From Parvularcula sp. LCG005 (GTDB lineage: Bacteria; Pseudomonadota; Alphaproteobacteria; Caulobacterales; Parvularculaceae), in the NCBI RefSeq assembly GCF_032930845.1, contig NZ_CP136758.1, forward strand, positions 682,001-746,000: a stretch of 64,000 nt of DNA, given 5' to 3'. Position numbers and translations under genes: made by a program. This document shows positions 62,637 through 64,000 of the stretch, in pieces. The notes beneath the pieces were generated by a model, which had not been told where the DNA came from, ran no database searches, and worked only from the letters and a program-made list of their open reading frames with translations. How positions within the stretch are numbered: the stretch's first letter is position 1; the number at the start of each line of letters is the position of its first letter.

Positions 62637-64000
62637 GTGACACTCCGGTTGCGGAAACGAGGCGCATCAACTGACGGATCGACGCGAAGCGGTGGGCCCT
62701 TATCCGGCCTGTCCAATCGCACGCTGTTGGCTGGTCTCGCGATCGTTGCCAGTCTCGTCTTCTTTATCACCGCCTACACCCTGACCCACTTCGTCGAAGG
62801 CCTGCCGCAGGCGGTGTCGGTCCTTTTCTCGCTCGTCCTGCTGTCAGCGATTGCCCTCGCCATTCTGATTGTCGGCAGTCTCGCCGACATTTTCCGCAGC
62901 TCAAAAGCGGGCCTGCGAGGCGCGAAACTGCACCGGCGGCTGGTCGGCCTGCTGTCGATCGTCGCGGTCATCCCGGCGATCATCGCCTTCGTCCTTTCGG
63001 CGACCGTGCTGCGGGCCTTTTCCGATGAGTATTTCGTCGAGCGGGTGACCGAGGCCAACCTCGTGTCTCGGGATTTCGCCAATGGCTATTTCAATGCCGA
63101 AAGCCGGAAAACCGGTCTGCAGGTCGTGCAATTGGCCACGGATCTGGCACGGCAGGCGGCAGGCGGGCTGTCACCGGAAACCGCGCCCATCGGGTTCAAG
63201 CGATACCTTCTTGGACAAAGCATTCTCCGCGGCTTTGCCGGGGTAACGCTGGTCGACCGCAATGGCCGGATCATCGCCAAGGTCAGTGCTGTGCAGGATA
63301 TGGATTATGACCTGCCGCCAACCGAAAGTTTTCTTGAGATCAGCGATGTCGGCGCCACGCCTTACATTTTCAATGCCCTCGATCACGAGACGCTGTCTGC
63401 CTATTACGCCATGTTTCGTGTCGACAGCCGCCAGTCGGGGTATCTCGATGGCGGATATCTGATTGTCTACATCGCAGAGAACCCTGCGCTCTCTGAACAA
63501 CTGCTCGGTATCCGGAATTTCAGGGACGAGACGAAGGATGTGCGCGAGCGTTTGGCTGAGCTGTCCCAGACCTTTGCCATTGGCTACGGGCTGGTCATGG
63601 TCTTCCTGCTGCTCGGCGCGATCTGGATCGGCCTTCTGGTGGCCAACGCCATTGTCGGCCCCGTCCGGCGATTGGCGACGGCGGCGGAGTCTGTCTCAAG
63701 TGGCGATCTGACGAGCCGGGTGGATGTGCGCCGCGGGGATGGGGAACTGGGGGAGCTGGGTCACGCCTTCAATGACATGACCGAACAGCTCGAGGCCCAG
63801 CGCGATGATCTGATCGCCGCCAATGAGCAGTCTGACGCCCGTCGCCGGTTTATCGAAACCGTCGTGTCCGGTGTGCCGGCCGGGGTGCTCAATGTCAGCC
63901 CCGATGGCCGCATCGCGTTGTCCAATCCATCAGCTGACCGAATTCTCGGTCGCGATCTGGGGCGCGTTACGGGCCTTGCGCTGGTGGATGTCGTGCCAGA
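62637..64000 (+). CDS. ntrY: Nitrogen-regulation-type sensor kinase NtrY, 3' end cut off
   Basis: The frame is open from the GTG at 62637 to the window end (454 codons). Two N-terminal helices (about 25-80) and a third (LLSIVAVIPAIIAFVLSATVLRAF), then a periplasmic sensor of about 180 residues, another helix, a HAMP region (IVGPVRRLATAAESVSSGDL) and a PAS domain beginning FIETVVSGVPAGVLNVSPDGRI. This is the NtrY layout; the kinase part is beyond the edge. NtrY/NtrX govern nitrogen, redox or envelope responses. The GTG start is best guess; GAAGG overlaps it closely and no ATG is near. Confidence 0.85.
   Translation, partial: MTLRLRKRGASTDGSTRSGGPLSGLSNRTLLAGLAIVASLVFFITAYTLTHFVEGLPQAVSVLFSLVLLSAIALAILIVGSLADIFRSSKAGLRGAKLHRRLVGLLSIVAVIPAIIAFVLSATVLRAFSDEYFVERVTEANLVSRDFANGYFNAESRKTGLQVVQLATDLARQAAGGLSPETAPIGFKRYLLGQSILRGFAGVTLVDRNGRIIAKVSAVQDMDYDLPPTESFLEISDVGATPYIFNALDHETLSAYYAMFRVDSRQSGYLDGGYLIVYIAENPALSEQLLGIRNFRDETKDVRERLAELSQTFAIGYGLVMVFLLLGAIWIGLLVANAIVGPVRRLATAAESVSSGDLTSRVDVRRGDGELGELGHAFNDMTEQLEAQRDDLIAANEQSDARRRFIETVVSGVPAGVLNVSPDGRIALSNPSADRILGRDLGRVTGLALVDVVP

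Noticed and set aside
62596-62640. Dyad before ntrY read as a dusB terminator
   Set aside because: The right arm is followed by GGTGACAC, not by a run of T.

Overview
The window looks like chromosome of a GC-rich alphaproteobacterium, probably from the Caulobacterales/Hyphomonadales/Parvularculales side of the class. Supporting signs are a circularly permuted two-piece tmRNA gene, an NDUFS4-like complex I protein, a DUF3126 protein, a LOV/HWE-family histidine kinase, dusB followed by ntrY, a full CtrA-type box (TTAA-N7-TTAA) and a perfect general-stress sigma factor (EcfG-type) promoter, GGAAC-N16-CGTT. I cannot name the genus.

Layout. 1-8650 is housekeeping and signalling: a cut-off GlcG/HbpS-like gene, a secreted M20 amidohydrolase, glpX-fba (gluconeogenesis), a LOV kinase with a single-domain response regulator, an XRE regulator, ssrA, a small cytochrome c, then apt, a TerB-like gene and panB. 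8647-14223 holds two groups of Flp/Tad-type TadE and VWA-TadG proteins; a third group lies at 26468-28580. Each group has one TadG-like and two TadE-like proteins, and no Tad ATPase, secretin or prepilin peptidase is present. 14386-26419 has valS, a secreted esterase, gamma-glutamyltransferase, a P1-family peptidase, a copper chaperone, DUF3126, a UDG-fold protein, a 49-residue membrane peptide, a hybrid histidine kinase and an Atm1-type ABC exporter.

28772-44076 is a surface-glycan locus of two divergent operons. The minus-strand arm runs UDP-glucuronate decarboxylase, a glycosyltransferase, a roughly 908-residue tandem glycosyltransferase and an ABC flippase-like exporter. The plus-strand arm runs GT2, an SDR epimerase, GT2, a GT39-like membrane protein, an FAD oxidoreductase, a membrane-anchored erythromycin-esterase-like protein and a phosphodiester-glycosidase-domain protein. 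Most genes in each arm overlap or nearly touch, so each arm is probably one transcript.

44298-50422 is mixed: tRNA-Met, a five-EF-hand secreted protein, 4-hydroxyphenylpyruvate dioxygenase, topoisomerase IB, ExoD, an FMN reductase and YihY. 50423-52600, just beside tRNA-Arg, is an accessory pocket. It holds a decayed beta-lactamase-family fragment and the most unusual gene of the window: a secreted protein that reads as beta-gamma-crystallin repeats, an aerolysin-like pore-forming segment and a mannose-binding (bulb-type) lectin domain. 52643-64000 returns to core functions: tRNA-Arg, an NDUFS4-like protein, tRNA-Pro, a serine-acetyltransferase-like protein, lytic transglycosylase, type-4 uracil-DNA glycosylase, a GNAT protein, ETF-ubiquinone oxidoreductase, an acyltransferase-3/SGNH protein, a YbjN protein, dusB and the start of ntrY, which runs off the right edge. 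All calls come from reading the sequence; no database search was possible.
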